Made by a program: the position numbers and the translations under genes. From Cardiocondyla obscurior (Eukaryota; Arthropoda; Insecta; Hymenoptera; Formicidae), in the NCBI RefSeq assembly GCF_019399895.1, contig NC_091866.1:10285308-10349307 (forward strand): a stretch of 64,000 bases of DNA, in the 5' to 3' direction. Within the stretch, counting starts at the first letter, position 1. Every line of letters starts with the position of its first letter. A model generated the notes under the pieces. That model was not told the DNA's origin. It worked only from the letters and a program-made list of their open reading frames with translations, and did not search any database. This document shows, one piece after another, positions 49,967 through 63,883 of this stretch.

Positions 49967-52900
49967 CTTTGAGCGGTAGATAAATTATACGAAGTGCTCG
50001 ATCGTTATAATATTCAGGCTTAACCGAGTCGTTAATCGCAAATGTTAATTATCTAATGATAAATGTAATAGTTGAGAGTACTCGGGAGAAATAGAGAATA
50101 ATCGTGTTTCGGGAGATAACACACGGAGCGGCTATTTTACTCCGCTACCTGTCCGCTCTAGTCTCGAGGCACGAGTGATAGCAGTGGTGACCTTGCGTAA
50201 ACACACCACGCTGTACGTAACCGAAACAAACTCCAAGACCGTGCATCAGCTAAATTCCCCGGAACGTCTAAAGCGTAAGTAACTACACCGACAGAATATT
50301 CTGTCCCTCGTGTTTCAGACCAATTACTAACGGGCGATCGACTTTTCGCACGCACTTTTGCCAACGAACCAATTTCGTTTCCGGCGACTCGCGCGTTATT
50401 CTCGTTTACAATTAAAATATTTAAGATACATTATTTTACATTAGTTCAAGACTCTATGGTTCATCTTTCACGAAAATATATTGAAAAAAGTTAATTATGT
50501 CCCTCTTGTGTTAGGTATTAAAAAAAAAAAAAAACAAAGGAAAAAAAATTATGACGTAATGATTTGTGATTTTCGTTTCCGATTTGTTTCAATTTTCATT
50601 TTGACTCGCGTCGGCGCAAGCGGCGTTCCAAATCGCGAGTAAAATCGCAAAGCGATTGCTTCGAAAGTGTTCTTGAAATAACGGTTTGATATACTTATGG
50701 ATTGCTGTTGGTAACGTAACGCAGTTAATTATTTGAGCTAATTGGAAGAACCGTGGGGAAGGATCGCGTTTCGAGGGGTAATGCGACGACACACGGGGCG
50801 GCTCACGTCGCTGTCTGTCTACTCGAAGCTTGTCGCGCGAATGACAGCGAGAGGTACACGACAATACACTGTATGGTGCAGATAACCAACTCCGGGCGTA
50901 CCAGCCAATTTATCGCCGCTACACAAAATACTTGACGTTGCTCTGATAAATAAATGCACCGGAAATTATTCCGTCGCCGGTGTTTCGTGCCATTAATAAT
51001 TTCAATGACCCGGCTGTTATTCGTACCGTTACGCTTTTTCTTGTGACGTTCCGCGGTGTTCGAGACAACGACATAAATCGCATCTCGGGCGAGCATGCCG
51101 AAAGCCTAACGAAAATATTGTCCCTCGCTTGAGTTCGGCGGGTATATAGCGACTTTAACGGAAACGGATTTTGACTATTAAATGGCTTTGTCGGACGTCC
51201 GCGGTCGGACATAATTAAAATTCATCCGGTGGACGAACGTAAATCTGCAAATTTACAGTGCGGCCGTGTGTGGGGAACGTCCGAACGTGTCCTCGGGTCC
51301 TCCATATTCCCGCAATTTCGCGCTTAATGACGTAATTCCGTACTCGCTGCCACGGAGGTGACGTTAAAAAGTATCCTCGTAATCGCGGAAAAGAGCACGG
51401 TCCGCCTGCATTTGCGCGTATTACGAACGTATTCGCGATGTTAATTTCAATCCTTTAGAATGTTAAGAGCAACGACTGCGGGCAAGCATCGCGAAAATTA
51501 TTCCTGCGACGCCGCCTTCGTGTCTTCGAGGCGGTCTTTATCGCGAAAATATTGGCCTTCGTCTCCGTGCGTCAAGAGAGGTATCAATGGATTCCGCGTG
51601 AATTGAAAAACGGATGGAGACGGAGATCCGTTCTTGGTCCGGAGTGGTTTTAAATTTTAAACGGTCTTTACTTAAGCGGAGAATCTTAATGCCGGTTTTG
51701 CCGAGACGTGGAAATGTCATTGATCGTTGACAAAATTACGAAGGGAAGGGATCCGCGAACTCGTGCAACTCGACCTCGGATTACACGAAGGACCTTATTA
51801 GCGCGAGACGCGGAAGCGAATTTCCGGGACACCGCGTATGTCCCGGATACGTAAGCTTCCCGGTCGGAAAATCGCGACTTAATCCTCGAGCGGAGCGATA
51901 CGTACCGCATGCACGAGCGATCGACTTTCAACGTTAAACCGGGCTTAATTCTTTCGCATGGACGTGAATTCCGGATGCGCCCCGGCTCTCTTTATCCCCC
52001 TCTTTCCCCGACGGCAAGTTTTTTTTTTTTTTTTTATTTCGGCAGAAATAATCTTCATTGCGTATGCTTTTTTCCCTCCCGGCTCACCAGAGGAATCTCC
52101 TACGCACGCGATATTCCTTTCGCCGCCTACGAAAACACGGCGGTTCCGCTTGCTGAGCTACTTCCTAACGACCTTTGAATACACCTTGCGCTCTTTCCGC
52201 CTTTCAGCATTTTCTTGCTCCCCTCGCCCTTCGCGCCCTCCGCCTACGGAAAACTTTCGCCGATCCCACCTTCGCTTTAGCGTGTAAAAACCTTTGAGAT
52301 GCAGATCGAAGTTTAACCCGCTCGGAATGCAAAGTACACTATTGCCGGCGGCGCAAACGTGATTTCGGTATTGCAAAACCGGAATTTTGCGCGGATCCGG
52401 CGTACACTTCTCGCGATAGAAGGCGAATGCCAGAACCGGGCACGATATTTTGCTTTAATTAAAAATAACGGGTCTTCTCGCGATTGTGTTCGTCGCGTAC
52501 TATTACGAGTCCCGAGTCCGAGGGTCAACGAGAGTTGGCGGAGTACTCTGGCGCGCGGAGAACGGCAACTTAATGTCGTCGACGACGAAATCGTCGTTCC
52601 GCCGAATCGGCTTAATTAGAACCTTATCCAACTCGCGCCTCGAGCCAAACGACTCCTTAATGTTTAACAATAATACAAAATGGTATCCGAGTTTCCAACA
52701 GTTCCGGCAAAGCGCGGCGAGTCACCCTCGCATTTTCGTAAAGCTCGCCGTGTTGAGAACGTCGCCGGGGCACGCGTTTAATAATTAGAACTCAGAGGGA
52801 AGAATGGAACACGTCGGCAAGGTACGAAGGGGTTAAAAGCGCGAACGGTATAATATTTCGATTAACAGGCTTGTAACCCTAAAACGCCGAAAGTGTTTTT

Positions 52901-55900
52901 TTTTGTCGGCGCGACTATCAATTTGCGGCATTCGTCAACAGTTTTTTCTCGTTCAAAGAGCCAATTGATACGTTGAGGAATTAATTAAGATTACTACGAG
53001 CGTTGCGCAACTGCTGTTAAAATTGCAAAAATTAAAATGCACAGAATAGAATAAATAGAGACGGGGAATCGTCCATGGGTTCTTTCGTGTCATACATTCA
53101 CTTTACACGTTATTGCAACGAATGAAAAATGAAAGGGGAAACGAAAACGCACGGTTGAAAAATGATAGAGGTCCACAATCGCGGTCTCCGTCGAGAAAAT
53201 CTATCATTCCCTGGGAACACCAGGCGGAACTTACTTTAGTTTTTAATGGAACACGTGCTGCTATCCAGCCGTATGAATTATGCGAGCTGCTTGAACGTCG
53301 ATAGAAGAAATAAAGCACGTTCGATCGCGTTTATCTGTAAAACTGGCCAAGAGAGGAAAGGAGAAAAACCCCCCACACACCCTCGTACGTCGTAGAAGCG
53401 GCAAGCTCTGAGATTTCTGAATCCTAACGGTACAAACGAACATCGAGGATCACCGGGGAAAATGGGATACGATCACGGTACGAGATACGGGAGAATTAAG
53501 CGGACGTTGTTTTGCCGTTTAGGGCTGTCGAGGGAATTTAATGGATCCCATCGGATGCAACATGTGCTTGAGAATAGCATGTATTATGCAGCCTGATGCT
53601 CAGACTGATCGAGAGTAACGGACAACATCCCTCTCTCAGTTTCGATTGCCGTATTCGCGATCGACTCACGGTGCTTCTCGAAGATCCTAGGCGCTAAGAT
53701 TCGTTGCGCGTTTTTGTTCTTTAAATTTCTTTCTTATTTTTCGCGCACGCGATAACGTTGCAGCGGGCATCATCGGCACGGTCAACGTTTACGTCGACTG
53801 CCGCTCGGTGTCTCGGCACACCGACGAATCCATTCGTTCGCTGCGACGAAGCAACCGACAAATATTTGAGGACGACGGGCAATTATGTGAAACGGTATTG
53901 TAGCGCGTTAACAAGTGTCGCGGAGCGGCGACGATTTAAGATATGTACTTTTCTCTGGTACCTTCGTTTCTCGGCAGACATTTCCCGCGAGTCGATGGAG
54001 CGAGCGGGCGCTATGTACTACTCTACGTCAGCGGTTCTCAGAATCTCTTACGTTCTGGAAATCTCGAAAAGTCGTTAAACGCATCTGCTTGGACAATGTT
54101 GAACTTTTTCATTGACAAATTAACGTTTTTAATAAGTATTACAATCCTCTCTCTTTGCATATTTGCACGAATCATGAGCAGAAAAGGAATCCTTTTTAGT
54201 TATTTCTGTGTTAACTCGTGAATCTCTGAGGGTTCGCCGCGCGTGTCGAAATAAAACGTGCTAATTTTAATAAATGGAAGATCTCGGAGAATAAAAGGTA
54301 GAATTCGAGGAATGTAAAACGTAAGCGTGCCGGAGCGCTTTAGAACCGCTGCGTCGTTACCGTAATCCGCGAATATAAGTACATACGTGAATACGCGCGA
54401 GCGAAAGATAAGAAATTCAATGTAAATAACGCGCGCAGCGCGGCGGGAATGACTCGGAAGGGGGTGCGCCAACGTGACGTGAGCGAAAATTCTTCTCTCA
54501 AGTCGAGTTACGTAACACGCGCGGTTGCGTGGAAATAGCTCGGAAGTATGTGAGGAAAGGGGCAGAATGGCATGACGGTTAGTCTAGCGCGATACGATGG
54601 ATAAACCTCTTCGCGTCGGTTTTTCCACGGTTTTTCCCCCGTGACGTCCTATTTTACGCTGGTCGATATTAATTTGCGGGCGCGGAACGCGGGGATCTAA
54701 CTGTCAGTCGTACATTTCACCGTTTAAATTCCGCGAGAGCGCGAGGGAGCATCGATGCAGCTGCCGCCGTCATCTTTTCACACCGCGTTTCGTTGCCGAT
54801 ACCTTTCAATCAAGATCGAAGCGGAAGCATCGCGGGCTCGCACGGGAACGTTATCCGATTTTTCACAGTAATAGGCACTCGCACGTTTCGATTGGGTTTG
54901 AGAATCCTCACGGCGCGCGGCGGCGCGTTTCCGCAAAGACTTCTAATTCTATCGGCCGAAGCTAAACGTGCGTAATAAATCTGTCTCGATGCTCCCCCCG
55001 GTAGATTTATCTGCGCCGTTCTCGCGACCGCAACACGCAGCGTAAACAAGATCGATTGAGCGTAGTCCGTAAAGTTTTCCGGATGATTTAATATATCCTG
55101 GTTAGTTGCGCAAGAAAGTAATTTCGACACGCGGCAACATTTAATGAGGCGGCGCGAGGGACGATAATTAACACAATCCGCGGAAATTTTTAAGCCCGCC
55201 AGGTTGCGGCGCGCTATAAAATTATCATCGAACATTAATTCCTGCGTAATTTAAAAGGGGCGCCGAGTAATTATCTGGCAGCCGTCGTCGCGTCGATGTC
55301 CCGCAAGATCTCGCGACGATTACCTGCGTTACACGCGCGCGTTGGCGAGGATGAAATTAACGAGGCCCGATCGTCGATGCATACCCCGAACGACTGATTT
55401 AACGCAGTTCCCAGTTTCCTTTACCTCCCCGTGCAACCATCTTAAAACTTTCACCGAGCGAGCAGAATCTAATAGTCCGCCTCTCGTTAAAACAATCACC
55501 ACGTATTTCCATCTTATTTGCGCAAACGTTCTACGACCGACGTCTCGTATAAATTTTCGTCGAGTTGCCGATACGTCCCAATGATTCGGTCGCGCGAAAC
55601 ACCAAATGCACGATAAAACTGTCGCAACCCACCCGAACGAATTAAATTAATTAGGTTAACGATTTGTGTATGATTAAGACTCGAATTTTACGCACTAATT
55701 ATTTCATGTTAAATTTATATAATTGATAATTTCCTGGCGTAATTCGCTCTTCGTGAATTTTTACACAGAGGGAGAAAGAGAAACAATTTAGGGGCAATGA
55801 ATAAATTCCGAGCAATCGTATATAAATCAACATCGTCGTGTAAGAGACTCGTTACGTCAGATCGTCATTGCTTGCTTCGACGATGGGAAGGGTTAATCCG

Positions 55901-58900
55901 TTCATTTCCGGCTCTCGGAATGTTTTGGATTTTGGGATTGGGTCAACCGAGCAGAGTATCATCGGCGTGTTTACGCGTTGTTCGTTACGCCCGGCAATTT
56001 TTCAAAGAGCCGAGAACGTTTTCGAGACAAACGGCCTGGTGCAATGCCAAAAGGAAGTCAAAACTTTGCGCCCGTCTCCGTGCGTTTCTCCCTATCCGTC
56101 GCTTTCCCCGTTCTCCTGGTTCGCTATTCGTGTCACGCGCGCGGTCGCCTCGCCTCGCGCGGGTATCGAGTTGACGAGCCGAGGAATTAATTGGTACCGA
56201 CAGCCCGCGATTAAATACGCCGACTCCAGCCTACGCGTATAACGTCCAGGCTCATCCGCCCGAAACGTACACGTGTCGGAATGTCGCCGCTCGTTCTCTC
56301 GTCACACAGACGCCCGATATAACGCAGCGTATCGATAACCACCACGAGATCACACACTCCACCCGGACTGTCAACTGGCTGATTTCGATGAAACGCGAGG
56401 CCGCGTGGAGATATTCCGCGATTCGAATGGGAAGCTGCGCGAAAGCGGCCGAAAGAATTTCCCATCGGGGGACTCGACGGAAAGGGTGGATCGTAAAACG
56501 ATTTAACGTACGAATAAACGTGATAATAATTGCACGGCCGCGGCAGTTCGATTATCGTTCAAATTGTATCGGCTTGGCGATCTCGGCTTTAATCATAAAT
56601 GCATAAAATGTCACCGAGCAGGTGAGTCCTCCCCCGTGTTATTTATTCGTGAAAACGACGTTATCTTCGGTTCATTTTATCCTCCCGACTCCTCTCTGCT
56701 TTTCTGCGCTTCGTCGTTTATAAATTATCACTCGTGGATTAAGCGACTTCCGCTCTTTAATCGCGAATGCACAAAGCGTCGCGCGGAGCAAACTCGCGGC
56801 TTGGCCACCCCTGTCGCGCCGTCCCTTTGTCCTCGTGAGGATTCTTTCGGCCATGATTGCTCGGCATCCACAGCGCATTAATTGATCCCGCCTTACGCTC
56901 GCAATTAATTTGGCTCGTGTCAGGCGGACGAGCAGCAATGTCCGCGCGCATGCGTTACAGCGCGGTGCAACGTTGTTGTCGCCGTTCTTGTTGATTGCAG
57001 GCTGTCGTCGATGATATCCGCCCCCGAGGTTTTGGTGCGGCCGCACATCGGAATGTCGGTCGTTGACCGAACCGGCAGAGCTTACGGTTTTCCGTATGTT
57101 GGGTCGGTCACGAACGCGCGCGAATTTCGTCTGGGGCGCTCGATTCGGCCGCCGCCGTCGTTAGGGATGGGATCAAGCCGATATATTCACGGTTCATTCA
57201 ATTCCATTTCATGAACCTCTATCAATTTAATTTAATCGGACAGCTTTGATGTATTATTTTCTACATTTTTTTTTTTTAATAAAAACAGATACAAACTTAA
57301 ATAAAAATGGAATATAATTAGATGCTTTAAATTTGGAAATAATTAAAATAACGAACTACTAAATTCAGAATAAATTGCGGTCAAAGTTTTACTTCCGTTA
57401 TTTTTAAAGATTTTTTTGCGTTTAAGATTTTTGCGTTAATCCAGATAATTAAAATAAACAGATCGAAATATATAATAAAACAATAATATATAAATCTCAT
57501 TAGGTGACGAAGCAATCAAGGGTATTTGATATTTACAGCTTATCGTTATCATTGCACGCGAAGAAATGGTTACACCTCTTGATGTCGAATACCAACAATC
57601 ATCTCGGATATAATAGAGATTAAGGCGCGACGGTAAAGCGCCTCTTCACTTTCCGATCACGCACAAAAACTCGGCGGAAATAACACCTTTCGACAGCAGA
57701 GATTGTTTCGATCGCGCGGGGGATAAAACGGGCCGACGAAACTTTTCACGCAACGTCGCGAAGAATTCCGGTAAGCCTCCTTCGTGGTAAAACAACAGCC
57801 CAATACCGATGTTACGTAAGAAAGCGTTTGGCATGCGTGTCCGCCCGCGCGGTTTTTACGAGTGAAAATGTGTAACGCGCGAAGGGGTTCTCCCATCTTT
57901 CGATCGATTCTCGGTGACAAGCCAGCTTTGAAAGCGATCGGCGGTGAAACGCGAGACGAGCTTTCACCGAGACGTGCCATTAGCGACAAGAAACGGACAA
58001 ATCCCTCGCGACAAAAAGAAAAAGAGAAAACGAAAAGCTCAAATACAGTCTGAATATATGTGTGCGAGCGAAGGGCGGTTAAAGTGGAAAAATTGACGAA
58101 AAAAGAATATTATTTAATATACCTATGCGTGTAATGGAGGTCCACGCTTATCACGGACTGAGAAGCTCTTTGAGAGCTTTTTACTGAAACTCGCTCTGCG
58201 GAGTTCTCGTGTGGCACATCGCGCGCTTCTTTCTCTCGACCCCTCCACGCTAGCTTATATAATAAAATGCGAGCACGTGGAAACATTGAGGGGCACAAAA
58301 CGCGAGTCACGACCAGCTATATGGAGTCGGACTAAGGCTCTTTCCTTCTTTCTCCCTCTGCGAACGTGGATCGCCAGCGCCGACCGTTTAAATGGCGCTC
58401 GTAAAATAGACAGCGAGAATTGGACGATAAGAAGCCAATTTTGGATCGAGTATCCTCTTGGATTAATGGCGTGGCGCGACTCTCTCGCGTCGCGGGTCCT
58501 AAAATTCTGAAAAGTGGCACGGCTGCTCCGCTACGAGAGCTTTCGTCCTTTCGCTCGCTCTCTCGCGATTTGCCCCGATACTTCGAGTACCACCGAGGTT
58601 CGATAAGACGACGGGCATCGATGGCATCGCGTATATATCCAGGATTGGGCGACAGGCGTAAATCCAAAGCCAGTTTTTCCCAGTCGCTCGCCTTCCGGTT
58701 AAGCCTGCAATCTCCCAGCCGTATATTCGGCGGCGCGATACTTTATCCCACCGCATCGACAGCTTCGTCCTCGACGACGAGGATGATGAGCGGAGAAACG
58801 ACGGCTTCGTAAGACGTCGTGCCAATTAACGAAGATACGTCTGATCGATTGCTCGACGAGTCGAGTGCAGGTAGATTTATACAGTCGTCTCGAATATACG

Positions 58901-61329
58901 GCAGCGAGTTACGTCACCGTATCAATAAAATAAAATTGCCGAACGCGTCTTAATCCTTAATTAGATTCTCGAAATTTCACGCTACTTTAAGTATGTAATA
59001 AAAGTCTCTTTTTGTTATTATGACAAATAACCAGATCGTATTCTATCTAATAAGTTATCGCGCAAACGTGAAATCGCTTTCAAAATAATTCTTATCAGGC
59101 GTTTATTCTCGGATTATTGATATAGTTTTACAACGCGCATATGTTCCGCTGACGCGCTTGAATTCATTTACTCGCCCGCTTTCCAATTCCGTTACGGTCC
59201 GACGCATATTACTTTTGTGCGAAAAAGGAGACGGCGGAGGAGCTACGATGTGCAATTAAAATCACCGCTCCTTCCGCCAGTCTCCTTTCTTCCGTTCCGT
59301 TGTCATCCTTAGGGGCGCGGGCAAAGCAATTTACATGAGTAAACAGCTTCCTGCAATTATGCTTCCGTCCTGTTTCAACCGCGATGGTCGCCGTTTATCA
59401 ACTCGGTATTGATATCGTGCAGTTTCGTGTAATATATATATATATATGTATATGTAATAAAAAAAAAACTAATAAAGCTTAAATTTTCAAAGAAAAAGAT
59501 AATGAATTGGTGTTTGTTAAAAATATCCCGCGATACGATAAATTACGTCTTGACGAGTCTCGAAAAAGAAAAATTTGATTCCTCGAGGAGGAATTTGTCA
59601 AATGCGAGTGGAGTCGCCGGTTCCGCGACACCCCATATGGAAAATTAAAACGCGGGCGAGACAGGTCGTCAATCCATGATCGCCTGTCGTCGTCATCGGG
59701 ATTGCCTCACTCATCGCTTCCCAGCGCATATTTTTTCCCCGCGAACACATTTTCGTAACATATTTTCCGAGTTTCGAACATCGATCATCTCGATTAAATG
59801 CGACGAAACGCGTCATTGTCATATCGACGGCCACGGTAGATTATTACGCGCAGGAGATCGAAAGATACGTTTCTCGCCGATGCGATAACGGCTGCCAGTT
59901 TTGCGCAACGAAATCGCGCTCGGATTCGGACGCGGTGCAACGGCTCTGGAAGGGAAAAGGGCCAACTCAAATTCCACCGAGGGTAAATTAAACGGTCCCC
60001 TTATTGCGCCTATTTATCCGATATCGCAGGCATGCTGCCATAAATATTTGGTCTACACTCATTGACCAGAGTTGAATGCGTGATCATTTATTTATCGCTA
60101 CGTCGACCATTATTTCGCGCTTTCCCGAGGCAACCCGGCCATCCGCGTTCGGAATTCTAAAACCGCGCGAATGGCGTAATATTTTACCATAGATTAATCC
60201 GCGTCCGGCGTGGTCGATATGCGACGAATAAAAATCCACTTTAATCCGTCCACCCTACCTCTATCTTCGTCCCGACACCTTTCTCGCTCGCACCCATTAC
60301 TCTAGATTCCGGATAAGAACCGCAGAAATCCACTAAAAACAAGGCGAATGACCGTGTTCAGTATTCAAGAGACTGCACCGCAAACCCAATGCAATATACG
60401 ACGGGATTTAATTGATACGGATTTCTGGGGATGCGCCAGGTCGGAATTTTTTCCGAGTTCATCGCGATATTACAGATAACGGCCTTATTTAGCGTTTCCT
60501 TTTTTTTTCTTTTTCTTCTTAACGTCGACCGTACGTTCGACAGTAATCATAATCAAATCATATCGCGAGCTCTTTCTCGTTACGCATGCGGTACGAGTCC
60601 GGATTTATGCGGAAGAAAAAAATGAGAAGGAGAGAGAATGTCTCGAAACACTTCTCCGTTTCTGTTCCTCTTTCGATTTCGCTCGTATTCGCGCGTAGCG
60701 CGCGACATTATTACGAAAATTTCAAACAAATCACGTAGCTCGTGTCCCTTCGCGTCGACACAAATCCCTCGGCAACTTTATCGCCGCGATTCAGTTCTCG
60801 TTCGGCGCGAAATTTATTCCACGTCTGGTAAAATCATATTGCCGCGACAACGAAATTAAAGTCTTCCGGATGAGCGCGCCTCGCTGCGTGGCGAAGAGCG
60901 AAGAGCCGCGGACGTTGCTGTCGATCGGCGAATCATTTAAATTCTTTTCAGAGGAGAAAAATAGCGCGTGTTTCTGCATCGATAAAGTTGCGTGTTAGAT
61001 GCTTGCCGCGTAAAATTGATAGACTACGAAAGACGAGGGAAAAAACATGCCCTATTGCCCGCGCCTCAGCTTTCCGTGAGCTAAATTGCACAGTGACTTG
61101 AAATAAAATCAACAAGTATTTTTCTCTGCTTCCTGATTTTATATTTAATTATCCTCCGCGTGTTACGTTTTTAAAATCCTATTCTTACGAATTAACGTAA
61201 GACTGCGCTGTCGAAATGGAAGGTGAAAGCGAAGCAGCTTGCGGAATACCGCTCACCTGACGGAACAGTCTAATCGCTCTTCAACCGACGCGGGCCACGG
61301 GCCGGTCAGTGAGTCGAGCAAGACAGTGA

Positions 61330-61353
61330 TAGAGAGAGTGAGAGAGAGAGAGA
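61330..61353. repeat. (AG)n microsatellite
   Basis: AG dinucleotides with one TG interruption on the plus strand. Confidence 0.9.
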
Positions 61354-63658
61354 AGAGCTTTTAATTAATTTCATAATCTTTCCCGATTACTCTCGCGTCT
61401 CACGCGATTCGATTATCGACGATTGCACGCAACGGTGTTGGACGCTTGACGCCTCGTTGCTTTGAGGGGAATTTTAGTAACGTCATCACAGCCGCGTGGT
61501 CGCGCCCTACCAGTCGGGTGGTAGTTTCGGCGTACAAAGTACTTTCGACGTTGAGCTCGTTTCGACGGGGCGGAGTCGCCGACGCGATATGAATGGGGGC
61601 TGCAATATCGAGAATGCGTTCGACAATCAAATTCGCATTACGCGAAGCGTGACAGGTAGAGTGGCGAAATGTTGGGACGACGGTCAGGGAGAGGTAACGG
61701 TAAGGGGGAGGATGGGGTGCTCTCGGTGAGAGAAGGGTGGATCGCGGCTGTTAATAAAGAACCTCTCACGGGCGGAGGGGATCTCGTGAATTATAACCAG
61801 CCGTCACTGCTAACCGACGTGTAAGTGACACGGAACCACAATCAGGCATCTGTTGCGGCTTGCCGGCTGCTATTGAGTATACATATTGGAACGCGAGACG
61901 ATTGATACATATCGGAATATCGGTGGCCGGTGAATTGATTTCGGTATTGTTCGCCTGTTACCGACGTGGAGATATTTCCTCGAGTATTCGCCAATACCGT
62001 CAACGATCGATCCTTTCCTTCTAATTTACTAGAACAGGTTTCTTACGCGCGTCCACGACGAAGCAAATCTCCTTCCTTTTTTTTTTTTTCATACAAATTT
62101 TCAAATCTCTATCAAAAACGAAATCTGAATATTTCAGTTCTATATGTATTCGTCTTTCGAAACTCTCCGATAATTTTTAACTTTTGAATATTACAACGCT
62201 CCATTATTAACTTTGTTTCCCCATGGGAATAGCCTGAAACTTGTTTCTGATGTCGACTATATCGTTCAGTATATTACATCGCCGCGCCACGTTCACGGCA
62301 ATATTGCGTTGTCGGTCAATGCTGGAAAATTTTTGCAGACCATACTTGAGACGACACGAACGAAAGCGTGGAGGCACTTATAACGCTCGCCCGTTCATTC
62401 CCGATTCCATTTTTAACCGCGCACAATGCCCAGAGATCACGATGAATGAGGGCCGGGAATATTTACCGAGATGTGACGATCGTACTCCCCCCGTAATACT
62501 TTTCTATTGCGCGCGAAGGACCATTACCGGCGGTGAGAACTTTTCGAAAAAGAGAAAAGGAGCGTGAAAACGTCTCCCCCGATAGAAGAAAGAATGGAGT
62601 CAAGCATACGGAGTATCTCGAGCGATCTTCCCAACGGCGCGACGCGAGAGACGCGAAAATATGGCTACGCCCCGACAACTATTTATACGTTTATCAAAAT
62701 TTACGAGCCGCTAATGTACCCTATCCACGACGGAGGTCTACCTTCCCTCGACCCGTATTTATTCACATGAGCCTCGGCAGCTCTTGGAAAAGTTTCGGGA
62801 GAGGGAAGGGACGAAGAGATAGAGATGGCAGACCGAAGGATGGACCGGGCTGAAAATCTCCGCGAAACAGCAAGAAAATTTAACGACGATGTTTAGAGAG
62901 AAGTTTCGACGATTAGCGCGATACAACAATACGCCCCATTGTTGTTCTCTCGGCTACGTGGAACGGCCGAAACTCGAAGCGATGCTGGGCGCCCAGAGAG
63001 GAGGACAGAGAGAATTTCCCATGATTCCAAAAGCGAATAGAATCCGAGCAATTTGCGCGCCTCTGCACGAATATATACCGTGTATCAAGCTGACAGGTGC
63101 CGGGGGCACCCTTTAACTAAAACCGAAAGCGCCAAAACAAATCTCGCGCGAGACCCTTGGCATTAATCCGGTAAAGTACGAGCCATTAGCTTCAAAGGGG
63201 CTTTAAAATTTTTGCCGGCACGGTATATGCAGTTTTCCGTTCCCACCGGTATTTTACCGCACGGTCGACCGTATATTTTTTTTGTTATTACCGCCTTCAC
63301 CCAATTTCTCTCTCTCTCCTTCTCTCTCAACGACATATTCGGAGCTTATTACTTTTCGAGAGCGACGAGAACATAACGTGTCTCGTTCCTCGTCTATCGA
63401 TTCACCACATGTTTAACATGACTTTAATTAAACCCCGAAGATCAAACTGTTGACAGTGTCTCGTTAAATCGGTCAATTCTTTGAAGAGCGCGTTTTCCAT
63501 CGTGCGGAATTTTCATGAGAAATTCTTCTCGCCGACACTTTCGATCATTGAGCGGGTATTTAAGGCTCGTAACTCGACTCGAAATTGTTTATTACAGCGG
63601 ATCAATAGCTATTTGAATGTTCCATTGTTAATACAATTATAAATTTTGAAACGCTAGA

Positions 63659-63826
63659 AGAAACCAGGCGCGTACTATTTTTTACGAGACCCCAATTACA
63701 AAGAACGAAGAAAAAATGAAGCGACTTACCAATCTGCATGACGGCGGAGTTGTTGAATTCAGGCGGTGGCTGTAACATAAAGAAAAATATTAATGTAGAT
63801 ATAAAATTTAGTTCATTAAATTAATA
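63659..63826 (-). repeat. Duplicated segment, copy B (micro-exon with flanks)
   Basis: Partner of 31861-32046, same orientation, about 31.8 kb apart. The match covers about 70 nt downstream of the exon in gene direction, the exon itself and about 55 nt upstream of the acceptor. The upstream exon at 63884 is not part of the duplication: no counterpart is found above copy A. Confidence 0.7.
63730..63769 (-). CDS. Candidate 40-nt micro-exon (copy B of duplicated cassette)
   Basis: On the minus strand a T-rich tract and ATGTTACAG precede a 40-nt segment ending in CAGATTG|GTAAGT (GT at 63729-63728). After the exon at 63884-64000, separated by a 114-nt intron, it reads S-H-R-L-N-S-T-T-P-P-S-C-R-L in the only frame that is open there, and leaves phase 0. 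Compared with copy A at 31942-31985 it lacks 4 nt inside the exon (next to CATGA on the plus strand), while both splice sites are the same. The ATG-CAG-ATT-G at its end is shared with copy A and could be a start codon if this is a leader exon. The protein family is not recognised. Confidence 0.5.
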
Positions 63827-63883
63827 AAAAAAAAAGGGCAAAAGTTTTTATTTAATATTTTATTTTTAAAAATGTATATTCAC

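Larger units (their letters stand above)
37101..63600. other. No gene recognised (26 kb)
   Basis: I see simple repeats, homopolymers and G-rich motifs listed separately, CpG-rich patches (37.1-37.7, 41.4-41.5, 45.4-46.9 kb) and AT-rich patches (49.0-50.1, 57.2-57.5 kb). Longest frames, such as 41430-41954 plus, lack any family pattern. Introns of a large gene or an intergenic region are both possible. Confidence 0.5.
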
